A program made the position numbers and the translations under genes. The notes under the pieces are model-generated. The model saw only the letters and a program-made list of their open reading frames with translations. It was not told where the DNA came from and did not search any database. From Ignavibacteriota bacterium (lineage in GTDB: Bacteria; Bacteroidota; Ignavibacteria; Ignavibacteriales; Melioribacteraceae), in assembly GCA_016716225.1 (NCBI GenBank), contig JADJWT010000001.1, forward strand, positions 62,001-126,000: a DNA stretch of 64,000 bases, read 5' to 3'. Below, in pieces: positions 24,501 through 33,122 of the stretch (position 1 is the stretch's first letter; each line of letters begins with the position of its first letter).

Positions 24501-24638
24501 TATATCATAAACTGTACTTTGAGGTAAACCGTTATCTGTAGAGTAGTGTTGAAAATTTAATGATTGGGAAAAGTGGACATTCCAATTTATTGCACTTAAA
24601 ATCAGTGCCAAAATAATATGTTTGAAAAGTTTGTACAA
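21597..24638 (-). CDS. Propeller-sensor adenylate cyclase (Reg_prop, Y_Y_Y, class III cyclase)
   Basis: The 1013-aa membrane protein has a signal or anchor segment (1-25), about fourteen propeller repeats with W-F-G-T motifs (30-625), a Y_Y_Y domain (about 640-725), one membrane helix near 735-752, a coiled coil and a class III cyclase domain (816-980). The catalytic set is complete: metal Asp822 and Asp866, adenine-selective Lys862 and Asp931, and transition-state Asn938 and Arg942. It should make cAMP in response to a periplasmic ligand. Such propellers usually feed histidine kinases. The start is TTG at 24638, just after an in-frame stop, because no other start keeps the signal peptide. 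Confidence 0.88.
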   Translation of the reverse strand: MYKLFKHIILALILSAINWNVHFSQSLNFQHYSTDNGLPQSTVYDIVQDSSGFIWFGTEAGIGRFDGIKVKTYSLADGLVGTNVWALFKDNHGTLWVGTNDGLSLLFEDEITNFTTANGLSDNFIWGITSDKKDNVWVATRYGGACKFEGKKIIKYNEENGFPSNELSDIITDSNGNIWFATSDKGIIKFNGKGFKVFNTNDGLISNKVTTIFEDSEGLLWIGTDQGVSTFNGKRFYNFSIQEGFPNEEVSVILEDANGNIWFGLYNNGILRYDGKKLYRHEGLQSDEIRSGFVDRRGDIWFGTFMGGVSRLPADWFEIFSTSNGLADRAVYPISQDENGRMYFGHYAKGVTVLDNGYFSRLTTSSGLIGNDLSSILLDSKKNIWFGTLTGVTKFGKDNTKSFNERNGLKYDKILKVYEDSQGNIWFGAVEGISMFSPKTGIVSEILNDKHGYNKFEVNDILEDNRGNLWFATHYAGLLKYNGRNFQQIDTANGLSINNIFSIMQDEFGYFWLGTDGGGIIRYDGKNFVTITEKDGLSSNISYFILEDNHKLYVGTLNGLSILDNKKFKNENKIKFKYLTKSEGIPSIEINQKAYFKDRDGSLWFGTMNGVIKINPNKEALDENPNVFLTNAKVSDGQNEIPFKPFNQDELDYNQNNISFEFYSISFAKPEDTIFEIKLDGIENQWSETKEHTVTYRALPPGNYNFWVRARNSDNVTGEARILSSFTISPPFYKTWWFITLSILSILGFAYYIYYYKTLQVQKRNEALEAMVRKRTSELEIEKNKSEELLLNILPSSLVNELKINGRVKPRKFTNVSILFTDFKAFTYTTSVLPPEELVNELNDIFKSFDKLIDKYGLEKLKTIGDSYMAACGIPNEVEDHAVRIVYAAIDFQRLIKERNKTSGIKWEMRLGIHSGSVVAGVVGTKKFTYDIWGDTVNIASRMESSGEPGEINISGYTYMLVRDHFECEYRGKVDTKGKGSIDMYYVKGLNRENIILNNKSAQRTQVQFKHIG

Positions 24639-24696
24639 TATTTATTTTATTTTTTACGTTTATTATCGGTAACAAATCTATTTGTATTAGATTATT

Positions 24697-25023
24697 TTAA
24701 TTTATTCTTTCATCTTTGTTAAGATTGGGAAATCCAAATTGAGGTGATGATTGTCCTTCAATATTTATTTCTCCAAACCTTTTTTCAAACTTTAATATAT
24801 TATCTTGCAATGCTTTTAGTAACATTTTTGCATGCTGAGGCGTTGTAATTATTCTTGCATGTACTTTAGCTTTTGGAACTCCCGGTACAACTCTTGTAAA
24901 ATCTAAAATAAATTCTGCTGGAGAATGAGTAATTATGGCTAAATTTGAATAAATTCCTTCAGCTTCTTTTTCACCAAGTTCGATATTAATTTGCTGTGCC
25001 TTATTTTCGTTGTTTTTTTCCAT
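24697..25023 (-). CDS. DUF3467 family protein
   Basis: This 108-aa protein matches the DUF3467 pattern: INIELGEKEAEGIYSNLAII, then HSPAEFILDFTRVVPG, and ITTPQHAKMLLKALQDNI. The family is small, cytoplasmic and common across Bacteroidota and relatives, with no proven function. I start at the ATG at 25021-25023 with GAGGAC upstream. A hairpin at 25046-25079 separates it from the TPR lipoprotein gene, so it may be expressed partly by read-through. Confidence 0.85.
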   Translation of the reverse strand: MEKNNENKAQQINIELGEKEAEGIYSNLAIITHSPAEFILDFTRVVPGVPKAKVHARIITTPQHAKMLLKALQDNILKFEKRFGEINIEGQSSPQFGFPNLNKDERIN

Positions 25024-25045
25024 TTTAGTCCTCAATTAAATGAAA

Positions 25046-25079
25046 AGCCCATAGGTTGTCAACTGACAAAATATGGGCT
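25046..25079 (-). terminator. Terminator or attenuator after the TPR lipoprotein gene
   Basis: The minus strand folds with outer arms AGCCCATA and TATGGGCT and inner arms TTGTCA and TGACAA, then runs TTTTCATTT. It stands 25 bases after the TPR gene and 22 before the DUF3467 start. Confidence 0.7.
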
Positions 25080-25104
25080 CAGCAATAAATTATTAAATAA
25101 TTAA

Positions 25105-26244
25105 TTATTTGTACATATCTGCTTTCTTAAATGCTTCTTCTGATTTTTCACCCATTCCAAGATTTGCATAAACTTTACCTAATAAATCCCAAACGGCAGC
25201 TTCTTTTTCATTGAGTGAAAGGAATTTTTCAAGTAATGGTAAAGCTGCTTCAAATTTTCCTTTGTATTCTTCTGATTTTGTTTCTTTTGCTTCAGCTTCT
25301 TCTCTAATAGTTGCACCCCACTTAACATAAGTTACTGCTAAATTATATAGTGCATTTTCATAATTGGGATCAATTTCAACTGCTTTTTTGAGTTGAACTT
25401 CTGCTTCCGGATATTCATTAGCATTTAATAATAATGATCCATAATTATATCTGTACATTTTATTTTCCGGATCTTGTTGAACCCCAGCTTTAAAAGCATC
25501 TTTGGCTACATCTAATTTTTCAGCACCAATATATGCATTTGATAAAAGCAATAAAATATCTCCATCTGTCGGATGTTCTTTTCTTCCTTTTTCTAAAACT
25601 TCAATTGATTTATTAAAATATTCCATTCCTTTATCTTTATCTCCCGCTTCTTTAACTTCAACACCTTTCTGAAGATAAATTTCGCCAAGCTGTGCATAAG
25701 AATCCGGTGTATTTGTTAATTCAACAATTTTTGTAAAAGGAACAATTGCAGCTTCTCTATCACCTTTATTCAAATATGCATAAGCTAAGTTCAAATAAGT
25801 ATCTGCAGAATCCGGTTGGCAAGCAATTGCATTGTTGAATTTTTCAATTGATTCATCAAAAATTATTTTTGCGCTGTCTGTATTCCCAGCTTTTGCACCT
25901 TTATTAAAAAGTTGCACACCTTTGTTGAAACTATCTGCCCAATGATATCTTTTTGATTCTTCAATATTTTTTTCAAACTTGTTACTGATTTTTGATGATT
26001 GATTAAAATTTTCTAACATTTTTGTAATATTACCTTTTTCACCATTAATATATCCAAGCAAATAAAATCCTTCATCGCTTTTAGGATTTTTCTGAACTTC
26101 TTTTTCCAAAGATTCAATTGCTTTATCATAATTATTTTGCTGAATATAAAGCTTCGCACTTGTTAATTCTGTTGATGAACATTGGAATGCTGAAAATCCC
26201 AATACAATTGAAACTAATAAAATAACACTTACTAACCTCTTCAT
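25105..26244 (-). CDS. TPR-repeat lipoprotein
   Basis: The 379-aa protein has a lipoprotein signal ending FSAFQCSS (Cys23), then about eight tetratricopeptide repeats to the C-terminus, for example YLNLAYAYLNKGDREAAIVP and YNYGSLLLNANEYPEAEVQL. TPR lipoproteins act as scaffolds in the envelope. No partner can be read from the neighbours. The divergent region of 225 A+T-rich bases towards the adenosine deaminase gene should contain both promoters but shows no operator I can name. Confidence 0.85.
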   Translation of the reverse strand: MKRLVSVILLVSIVLGFSAFQCSSTELTSAKLYIQQNNYDKAIESLEKEVQKNPKSDEGFYLLGYINGEKGNITKMLENFNQSSKISNKFEKNIEESKRYHWADSFNKGVQLFNKGAKAGNTDSAKIIFDESIEKFNNAIACQPDSADTYLNLAYAYLNKGDREAAIVPFTKIVELTNTPDSYAQLGEIYLQKGVEVKEAGDKDKGMEYFNKSIEVLEKGRKEHPTDGDILLLLSNAYIGAEKLDVAKDAFKAGVQQDPENKMYRYNYGSLLLNANEYPEAEVQLKKAVEIDPNYENALYNLAVTYVKWGATIREEAEAKETKSEEYKGKFEAALPLLEKFLSLNEKEAAVWDLLGKVYANLGMGEKSEEAFKKADMYK

Positions 26245-26469
26245 TTAAACCTCAATTTTATTTTGAAAACTTTTTACTTAAAATTATCTTAATAAAAATA
26301 ATTTTTAACCAACTAAAATTAACATATTCTTTAATATTTTGCTTCAAATAATTACTTAAAATCCATTTATTCTTACCACCAAAACATTAATAATATTCAT
26401 TTTTGATTTTAACCTAAATTGCTTTTACTTTCTAAAAAGAATATTTTTAGTTATTAAAATAGGACTATT

Positions 26470-27558
26470 ATGACCACTGAAAACATAATTAGAGAAGTTC
26501 CTAAAGTTTTACTTCATGATCACCTTGATGGCGGATTGCGAGCTGAAACCATTATTGATTTGGCAAAAAAACAGAACTATAAAAAGCTTCCGACACATAA
26601 TCCTTCCGAACTTGCCGAATGGTTTCATCGAGGAGCAAATAAAGGAAATTTGGTTGAATATTTGCAAGGATTTGAACACACATGTGCAATTATGCAGACT
26701 AAAGAATCTTTAGAAAGAGTGGCTTATGAAATGATTGAAGATATGTATAAAGACGGCGTGTGTTATGTTGAAACAAGATTTGCACCAATTCTACATTTAG
26801 AAAAAAATCTTCATTATGATGATGTTGTAAATTCTGTTTTAGAAGGATTGGAAAGAGGGAAAAAAGATTTTGGTGTTGGTTACGGAGTTATTTTGTGCGG
26901 AATGAGAAATATGAAAAAATCTTTAGAAATTGCCGAGCTTGCAGTTAATTATAGAAACAAAGGTGTAGTTGGTTTTGATTTAGCCGGAGAGGAAGGTGGT
27001 TATCCTCCAAAAGATCATTTAGATGCATTTCAATTTATTCAAAGAGAAAATTTTAATATTACAATTCACGCCGGCGAAGCTTTTGGAAAAGAATCAATTT
27101 GGCAAGCAATTCAATTTTGCGGAGCTCATAGAATTGGTCATGCAACAAGATTATTAGAAGATGTTGTACTTGATAAAGATGGCGAAGTTATATCATTAGG
27201 TGAATTAGCACAGTATGTATTGGATAAAAGACTTCCATTAGAAATATGTCTTTTAAGCAATGTTCATACTGGTGCGGTTGATGTTTTGGAAAATCATCCA
27301 TTCAGCATTTTTTATAAGAAAAAATTTAGAGTTTTCTTGAACACTGATGATAGACTTATGAGCGACACAACTCTTACAAAAGAATATAGTATTGCCGCAG
27401 AGAAATTTGGAATTACTTTAGATGATATTGAAAAACTTAATATCAATGCAATGAAGTCTTCTTTCTTACCTTATGAAGAAAGACTTAAATATATTTACAA
27501 TATAATTAAACCAGGCTATCAAAAAATCAGAGAAAAATTACTTTCATTTAAAAATTAA
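26470..27558 (+). CDS. add: Adenosine deaminase
   Basis: The 362-aa enzyme converts adenosine to inosine. Zinc and catalytic residues are present: HDHLDGGLR (His17, His19 region), HAGEAFGKES, GHATRLLED and the double Asp in LNTDDRLMSDT. The fold is a TIM barrel of the amidohydrolase group. AGGACT precedes the ATG. It is followed after two bases by a small gene and then by urocanate hydratase, which suggests a nucleoside and amino-acid salvage unit, although no other histidine-degradation gene is in the window. Confidence 0.88.
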   Translation: MTTENIIREVPKVLLHDHLDGGLRAETIIDLAKKQNYKKLPTHNPSELAEWFHRGANKGNLVEYLQGFEHTCAIMQTKESLERVAYEMIEDMYKDGVCYVETRFAPILHLEKNLHYDDVVNSVLEGLERGKKDFGVGYGVILCGMRNMKKSLEIAELAVNYRNKGVVGFDLAGEEGGYPPKDHLDAFQFIQRENFNITIHAGEAFGKESIWQAIQFCGAHRIGHATRLLEDVVLDKDGEVISLGELAQYVLDKRLPLEICLLSNVHTGAVDVLENHPFSIFYKKKFRVFLNTDDRLMSDTTLTKEYSIAAEKFGITLDDIEKLNINAMKSSFLPYEERLKYIYNIIKPGYQKIREKLLSFKN

Positions 27559-27560
27559 TT

Positions 27561-27893
27561 ATGAAAAAATTATTTAAAAATTACGAATTTGAATTTGATA
27601 ATAATCAAAAAAAAATAATTACAACGTTTTCTAAACAAGCAATTAAGCAAATGGAAACGGATGATAGATTTATCCGCGATGTAAATATTTTCAAATCCAT
27701 TATAGAAAAATTCAACTCCACTAGTGACCTAGTAAAGTTAACCAAAGAAGAAAAAACCAGATTAACATTTCAATTAAAAGAAAATACAAAACATTTGGAA
27801 AATAAAATTAAATCGAGTTGGTTTATTACAAAATGGTTTTATAAAAATATGCTTAAACAATACAATAATATTCTTACAATTTTTGCTGAATAA
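27561..27893 (+). CDS. Hypothetical protein between add and hutU
   Basis: I do not recognise this 110-aa product. It is Lys-rich and helical with a basic C-terminal amphipathic stretch (SSWFITKWFYKNMLKQYNNI) and no signal peptide. It lies in close order between two enzyme genes (2 bases after add, 1 base before hutU), so it is surely transcribed with them. Confidence 0.6.
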   Translation: MKKLFKNYEFEFDNNQKKIITTFSKQAIKQMETDDRFIRDVNIFKSIIEKFNSTSDLVKLTKEEKTRLTFQLKENTKHLENKIKSSWFITKWFYKNMLKQYNNILTIFAE

Positions 27894-27894
27894 A

Positions 27895-29547
27895 ATGTCA
27901 ATAAAAAAAATTAAAGCCCCAATTGGAACTGAATTAAATTGTAAAGGTTGGATTCAAGAAGCTGCATTAAGAATGTTGATGAATAATCTTGATCCGGATG
28001 TTGCTGAAAATCCGGAAGAGCTAATTGTTTACGGTGGTTCCGGTAAAGCAGCAAGAAACTGGGAATCATTTAATGCAATTGTAGAATCATTAAAAAGTTT
28101 AGAAAATGATGAAACTCTTTTAGTTCAATCCGGCAAACCAGTAGGAATTTTTCAAACTCACACAAATGCACCACGGGTAATAATTTCAAATTCAATGTTA
28201 GTTCCGGATTGGGCAAATTGGGAAGAATTTAGAAAATTAGAAAATCTTGGTTTAACAATGTACGGACAAATGACAGCCGGAAGTTGGATATACATTGGAA
28301 CTCAAGGAATTCTTCAAGGAACTTATGAAACATTTGCGGAATGTGCAAGACAACACTTTGATGGAACACTCGAAGGAAAGTTTTTACTTACTGCTGGAAT
28401 TGGCGGAATGGGTGGGGCTCAACCTTTAGCCGCAACAATGAACGGTGCTGCTTTTTTGGGAATTGATGTCGATCGTTCGCGTTTGCAAAAAAGAATTGAT
28501 ACAAAATATTTAGATGTAATTGCAAAAAATCTTGATGATGCATTACAAATTGTTTTAAAAGCAAAAAAAAATAGACAAGCAATTTCAGTTGGCTTAGTTG
28601 GCAATGCCGCAGAAATTCTTCCCGAAATTTTAAATAGAAAAATTATTCCAGATATATTAACAGATCAAACTTCTGCTCATGATACATTGAACGGATATGT
28701 TCCAATGGGAATGAGTTTTGAGGAAGCAATAATCTTAAGAAAAGAAAATCCCACCGAATATATAAAAATAGCAAAACACACAATTGTAAAACATGTCGAA
28801 GCAATGCTGGAATTCCAAAAATTAGGAGCAGTTACTTTTGATTACGGAAATAATATTCGCGGTGAAGCAAAAGAAAACGGCATAAGTAATGCATTTGATT
28901 TTCCCGGATTTGTACCGACTTATATTCGACCACTTTTTTGCGATGGAAAAGGTCCATTCCGTTGGGCAGCACTTTCCGGTGATCCAAATGATATTTATGA
29001 AACCGACAAAGCCATAATTGAAACTTTCCCGGAAAATATAGCTTTAATCAGATGGATTAAAATGGCTCAAGAAAAAGTTGCATTCCAAGGATTACCGGCT
29101 AGAATTTGTTGGTTAGGTTATGGTGAACGAGCAAAAATGGGTAAAATTTTTAATCAACTTGTTGTTGAGAAAAAAGTTAAAGCTCCGATTGTTATTGGTC
29201 GTGATCATCTTGATTGCGGCTCAGTCGCTTCACCATTTCGTGAAACTGAGGCAATGAAAGATGGCAGCGATGCAATTGCCGACTGGCCAATTTTAAATGC
29301 ATTGCTAAATTCAATTGGTGGTGCCAGCTGGGTTTCTGTGCATCATGGCGGTGGTGTTGGAATTGGGAAATCAATTCATGCCGGAATGGTAATTGTTGCC
29401 GATGGAACAAAAGAAGCTGAAGAAAGATTAAATAGAGTTTTAACTTATGATCCGGGTATGGGAATTATACGTCATTCAGATGCCGGATATGATAGAGCAA
29501 TCAATAATGCAAAACAAAACAATATAAAAATTCCAATGATGAAATAA
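27895..29547 (+). CDS. hutU: Urocanate hydratase
   Basis: The 550-aa enzyme adds water to urocanate to form imidazolone propionate, using NAD+ as electrophile, the second step of histidine breakdown. Diagnostic stretches are YGGSGKAARNWESF, GGMGGAQPLAATMNGA, the nucleotide-binding segment VGLVGNAAEILPE and the active-site region DHLDCGSVASPFRETEAM. I start at ATG 27895, one base after the preceding stop; a TTG four codons earlier is unlikely. HutH, HutI and a formiminoglutamate hydrolase are not in the window. Confidence 0.95.
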   Translation: MSIKKIKAPIGTELNCKGWIQEAALRMLMNNLDPDVAENPEELIVYGGSGKAARNWESFNAIVESLKSLENDETLLVQSGKPVGIFQTHTNAPRVIISNSMLVPDWANWEEFRKLENLGLTMYGQMTAGSWIYIGTQGILQGTYETFAECARQHFDGTLEGKFLLTAGIGGMGGAQPLAATMNGAAFLGIDVDRSRLQKRIDTKYLDVIAKNLDDALQIVLKAKKNRQAISVGLVGNAAEILPEILNRKIIPDILTDQTSAHDTLNGYVPMGMSFEEAIILRKENPTEYIKIAKHTIVKHVEAMLEFQKLGAVTFDYGNNIRGEAKENGISNAFDFPGFVPTYIRPLFCDGKGPFRWAALSGDPNDIYETDKAIIETFPENIALIRWIKMAQEKVAFQGLPARICWLGYGERAKMGKIFNQLVVEKKVKAPIVIGRDHLDCGSVASPFRETEAMKDGSDAIADWPILNALLNSIGGASWVSVHHGGGVGIGKSIHAGMVIVADGTKEAEERLNRVLTYDPGMGIIRHSDAGYDRAINNAKQNNIKIPMMK

Positions 29548-29563
29548 TAAAGAGGCAAATTAA

Positions 29564-30751
29564 ATGAAAGTTTTAATAGCTGACTCGCTACCAGAAGTTT
29601 ATTTAGAGCAATTAAGGAAAAATAATCTTGAAGTAATTTACAATCCAAAATTAGGAGAAAATGATTTACCCGAAGCAGCAAAAGATGTTGATATTATTGT
29701 TGTTCGTTCAACAAAAGTAAATGAAAAAACAATATTGGAATCCAAATCATTAAATTTAATTGTTAGAGCCGGAGCTGGTTATAATAATATTAACGTTGCC
29801 GCTGCAAATAAAAGAGGAGTATATGTTGCAAATTGTCCCGGTAAAAATGCTCATGCAGTTGCAGAATTAGCAATTGGTTTAATGATTGCAATGGATAGAC
29901 AAATTCATGAAAATGTAAGGGATTTTCGAAATGGAGTTTGGAATAAAGCAAAATATTCTAAAGCTAAGGGATTAAATGGAAAAACCTTAGCAATAATTGG
30001 AATGGGAAATATTGGTAAACAAGTTGCAATAACTGCTAACGCAATGGGAATGAATGTTTATGGAAAAGATATTTCGAGAATAGATGGAGTTGAGTATAAA
30101 GACTTCTCTGAATTTGATCAAGTGTTGCCGTTAGCAGATGTTATTTCATTGCATCTTCCGGTTACGCCTCAAACAAGAGGAATGTTTGATGAAAAAATGT
30201 TCAGTTATATGAAAGATGGTGCAATATTAATAAATACTTCTCGAGCAGAAGTAATAAATGAAGATGCATTAATAAAAGCTATAAAAGAGAAAAACATAAA
30301 AGTGGCTTTAGATGTTTTTAACGGAGAACCTGAAGGTAAAGATGGAACAGTTTCATCTAAATTACAAGAACTTGATAATGTTTATGTAACACATCATATT
30401 GGAGCTTCTACAGAGCAAGCACAAAACGCTGTGGCCGCTGAAACAGTAAAAATAATCATGCAATATATTGAAAGTGGAACAATTGCTCATTGGGTTAATA
30501 AAGCAAGATCATCAAATTCATATTATCAACTTTCTGTTAAACATTTTGATAAACCGGGAGTTTTAGCTTCAATAATGGATGTTTTACGACAAGCAAATAT
30601 TAATATTGAAGAAGTTGAAAATATAATTTTTGAAGGCGGAATTGTTGCTCTTTGTACAATGAAATTAGTAGATCCGGCAACAAACAATATGTTGGAGGCA
30701 ATTAGAAGAAATCCAAATGTATTAACTGTTTCTCACACTGCAATAAATTAA
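29564..30751 (+). CDS. serA: D-3-phosphoglycerate dehydrogenase with ACT domain
   Basis: The 395-aa enzyme has the D-2-hydroxyacid dehydrogenase layout: a substrate domain, the NAD+-binding IIGMGNIGKQVA, the catalytic Arg in NTSRAEVINEDAL, Glu in DVFNGEPEG and His in THHIGASTEQAQ. A C-terminal ACT domain (about 320-395, FDKPGVLASIMDVLRQANIN) fits serine feedback control. It probably opens serine synthesis from 3-phosphoglycerate; a related hydroxyacid cannot be excluded. It follows hutU by 16 bases and ends at a shared two-way terminator. Confidence 0.85.
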   Translation: MKVLIADSLPEVYLEQLRKNNLEVIYNPKLGENDLPEAAKDVDIIVVRSTKVNEKTILESKSLNLIVRAGAGYNNINVAAANKRGVYVANCPGKNAHAVAELAIGLMIAMDRQIHENVRDFRNGVWNKAKYSKAKGLNGKTLAIIGMGNIGKQVAITANAMGMNVYGKDISRIDGVEYKDFSEFDQVLPLADVISLHLPVTPQTRGMFDEKMFSYMKDGAILINTSRAEVINEDALIKAIKEKNIKVALDVFNGEPEGKDGTVSSKLQELDNVYVTHHIGASTEQAQNAVAAETVKIIMQYIESGTIAHWVNKARSSNSYYQLSVKHFDKPGVLASIMDVLRQANINIEEVENIIFEGGIVALCTMKLVDPATNNMLEAIRRNPNVLTVSHTAIN

Positions 30752-30760
30752 AAAAAAAAT

Positions 30761-30779
30761 CTCCCAATTCTTTTGGGAG
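30761..30779. terminator. Two-way rho-independent terminator
   Basis: CTCCCAA-ttctt-TTGGGAG is flanked by nine A on the left and TTTT on the right, so it should stop transcripts from serA and, more strongly, from the convergent gene at 30784-31536. Confidence 0.85.
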
Positions 30780-30783
30780 GTTT

Positions 30784-31536
30784 TCATAAAAACTTTACAT
30801 CAAACATATCATCAATAATTTTTCTGAAATATAAAAGATTTATTAACTCAGCAAAACTTTCATTTGTGATTGAATTAAAATCAAAAAAAACTGTACTCTT
30901 ATTATTAATTATAAATTCGTTTATTTCATCACCTAAATTAATTTTCTTAACATTTTCTACAAAATTCTTTGAAATGTTTCCTAACAAATTTTCATTTACT
31001 GAATGAAATTTTTCGAGGTCAGTTTTAGAATTTGAAACTAATAAATAATTTACATAAGGGAATTCAATAAATTCAGAAATATGTTCCGAAAAACATGTAC
31101 CAATATTATATCTGTTTTTTATCCAATTCAAATTTCCCGAAACAAGATAATTTTTGTTTTCATGAAATTTATCATGAACATCAAGTTCAATCTCGGGTTG
31201 GATATTATATATTTCTTGAAAAATTATTTTGGAAAGTAAAACTTCATTTGTGCTTATATCACCTTTTAATAAAAGCTTATTAAAATTATCGTGAGCAAAA
31301 TATAAAAATGTGTTTGAAATATATGCTTCAAAAGCAATAACAAATTTTTGTGAAACAAATAATTCTTTTTGATTTATCAAATCCAAAGAAGGAATAAATG
31401 CAATTGCATTTTGATGTTTATTTAATTCTTTAAGTAACAATGAAGATTCTTTAAGAATTAATTCCGGTTTATTTTTCTCATCAATTGATAAATAAAATAT
31501 TGATGAAAAAATATTATTAGGTGCAATTATTTTCAT
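30784..31536 (-). CDS. Hypothetical protein, possibly a diverged MqnA-like binding-fold protein
   Basis: The 250-aa product is soluble and rich in Phe, Asn and Lys. Its layout resembles MqnA/periplasmic-binding folds: an early A-F-I-P-S-L-D-L segment, a hinge strand pair, STNEVLLSKIIFQEIYNI, then YLVSGNLNWIKNRYNIG and EHISEFIEFPYVNYLLVSNS. The match is weak, so a futalosine-pathway role is only a guess. It stands alone between two terminators and therefore has its own promoter, probably within 31537-31544 or the rplS terminator region. Confidence 0.45.
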   Translation of the reverse strand: MKIIAPNNIFSSIFYLSIDEKNKPELILKESSLLLKELNKHQNAIAFIPSLDLINQKELFVSQKFVIAFEAYISNTFLYFAHDNFNKLLLKGDISTNEVLLSKIIFQEIYNIQPEIELDVHDKFHENKNYLVSGNLNWIKNRYNIGTCFSEHISEFIEFPYVNYLLVSNSKTDLEKFHSVNENLLGNISKNFVENVKKINLGDEINEFIINNKSTVFFDFNSITNESFAELINLLYFRKIIDDMFDVKFL

Positions 31537-31544
31537 AACTGTAA

Positions 31545-31572
31545 ATAAAAAAAAGTCCGGCAGAACCGGACT
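31545..31572 (-). terminator. Rho-independent terminator of the rplS operon
   Basis: The minus strand has AGTCCGG-ttctg-CCGGACT followed by eight or more T, 14 bases after the rplS stop. It closes the long leftward operon. Confidence 0.92.
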
Positions 31573-31585
31573 AAGTAAATTCCGA

Positions 31586-31930
31586 TTATATATTTTTAGA
31601 TTTTATACGGGCAGCTTTACCGGCAAGATTTCTTAAATAATACAATTTTGCACGTCTAACTTTACCTTTTCTCACTAATTCAATTTTTGCAATTTTAGGA
31701 GAGTTCATTGGGAAAATTCTTTCAACTCCAACACCGCTAGATATTTTTCTCACTGTAAAAGTTCTGTTAAGTGCAGTTCCTCTAATACTAATTACATCAC
31801 CTTCAAAAGGTTGAATTCTTTCTTTATTTCCTTCAATAACTCTAACGTGAACTTTAATTTTATCACCAGAGGCAAACTCCGGGAAATCCGTTGTTTTAGG
31901 TTCATCGATTAGTTCTTTTAACTTATCCAT
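31586..31930 (-). CDS. rplS: 50S ribosomal protein L19
   Basis: The 114-aa protein is a full-length L19, with FASGDKIKVHVRVIEGNKER and QPFEGDVISIRG at the start and the basic tail KGKVRRAKLYYLRNLAGKAA. It is a component of the large subunit at the interface with the small subunit. It follows trmD by two bases, in the conserved order rpsP-KH-rimM-trmD-rplS. Confidence 0.97.
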   Translation of the reverse strand: MDKLKELIDEPKTTDFPEFASGDKIKVHVRVIEGNKERIQPFEGDVISIRGTALNRTFTVRKISSGVGVERIFPMNSPKIAKIELVRKGKVRRAKLYYLRNLAGKAARIKSKNI

Positions 31931-31932
31931 TT

Positions 31933-32613
31933 CTACTCCAAACTATTTATTTTTTTCCAATTTTCTGTTAAACTTTTTGATTGTTCTTCTTTCCACAATT
32001 TAATTTCTTTTTCATTGCCGGAAAGTAAAACTTCAGGAACTTTCATTCCTTTATATTCTGATGGTCGCGTATAAAACGGCGCTTCAATTGTTTCTCCATC
32101 CATAAATGAATCATTCAACATTGATTCACTATCCCCAATTGCACCTGGCAAAATTCTTACAATAGAATCTGTAATAACCAATGCAAGAAGTTCACCACCA
32201 CTTAAAATAAAATTACCGATTGATATTTCATCGGTTGCAAATTTTTCTCTTACTCTATCGTCAATTCCTTTATAATGCCCAGCAATAATCATAATATTTT
32301 TTGCAAGAGAAAACTTATTTGCAATAGATTGATTATAAATTTTTCCTTTTGGAGTAGTAAAAATTATATGCTCGTAATTTCTTTCACTCTGTAAATTTTC
32401 AATACATTCAAAAAAAGGTTCCGGTTTAAGTAACATTCCAGCACCACCACCAAAAGGTTTATCATCAATTTGCTTATGTTTATTAAATGCAAAATCTCTC
32501 AAGTTATGAATAAAAATTTCAACGGATTTTTTCTCAACTGCTCTTTTAATAATACTTGTTTTTAAAGTACTTTGTAAAGAATCCGGAACTGCCGAAATTA
32601 TATCAATTCTCAT
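31933..32613 (-). CDS. trmD: tRNA (guanine37-N1)-methyltransferase
   Basis: The 226-aa SPOUT methyltransferase makes m1G37 next to the anticodon and prevents frameshifting. The trefoil-knot SAM site is visible: AGHYKGIDDRVREKF, then EISIGNFILSGGELLALV and LPGAIGD. KPFGGGAGMLLKPEP lies near residue 55. It overlaps rimM by 11 bases. Confidence 0.97.
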   Translation of the reverse strand: MRIDIISAVPDSLQSTLKTSIIKRAVEKKSVEIFIHNLRDFAFNKHKQIDDKPFGGGAGMLLKPEPFFECIENLQSERNYEHIIFTTPKGKIYNQSIANKFSLAKNIMIIAGHYKGIDDRVREKFATDEISIGNFILSGGELLALVITDSIVRILPGAIGDSESMLNDSFMDGETIEAPFYTRPSEYKGMKVPEVLLSGNEKEIKLWKEEQSKSLTENWKKINSLE

Positions 32614-33118
32614 CTTTAAATATTACCGCTTCTTTTGAAAGATAAATTCTTTTTTCTTCCGGTAAAATTTTATCAAAATATTTTTTAACAGCCGGAATAA
32701 GAATTTCTTCGTTTTTATTATTCAAAATTACATAAACATCATTATTCTGCAATTTTATTAAGTCAATCATTTTTCCAAAGAACACGTTATCAAAATAAAC
32801 TTCACTTTCAATAAGATCATGAATATAGAAGGAATCTTCCGGAAGTTTAATGAGATTATTTGAATCAACATACAGTTTTTTATTGATTAAAAACCGTACA
32901 TCTTCTGTTGTATTAAATTTCTCAAATTTTAATACGTAATTTTCGTTGATTTTTTTGGATTTAATAACCTTCAATTCCTTCATTTTCCCAAAAAAATCAA
33001 TATAAACTTTCTTGAGCTTTAAAAAACGCTCTGGAAAATCAGAGAAAGATTTTATTATAACGGAACCATCGGAGTTATGGAAATCAATGATTTCCGCTAT
33101 TAAATAAAAATCACTCAA
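32603..33118 (-). CDS. rimM: Ribosome maturation factor RimM
   Basis: The 171-aa protein has the N-terminal RimM barrel (DFYLIAEIIDFHNSDGSVII) and a C-terminal PRC-barrel-like part (LIESEVYFDNVFFGKMIDLI, then ILIPAVKKYFDKIL). It binds S19 and the head of the 30S subunit during maturation. The start is TTG at 33116-33118, just past the KH gene; the alternatives are out of frame. Sequence is diverged, but context between the KH gene and trmD is decisive. Confidence 0.88.
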   Translation of the reverse strand: MSDFYLIAEIIDFHNSDGSVIIKSFSDFPERFLKLKKVYIDFFGKMKELKVIKSKKINENYVLKFEKFNTTEDVRFLINKKLYVDSNNLIKLPEDSFYIHDLIESEVYFDNVFFGKMIDLIKLQNNDVYVILNNKNEEILIPAVKKYFDKILPEEKRIYLSKEAVIFKDEN

Positions 33119-33122
33119 TCAA

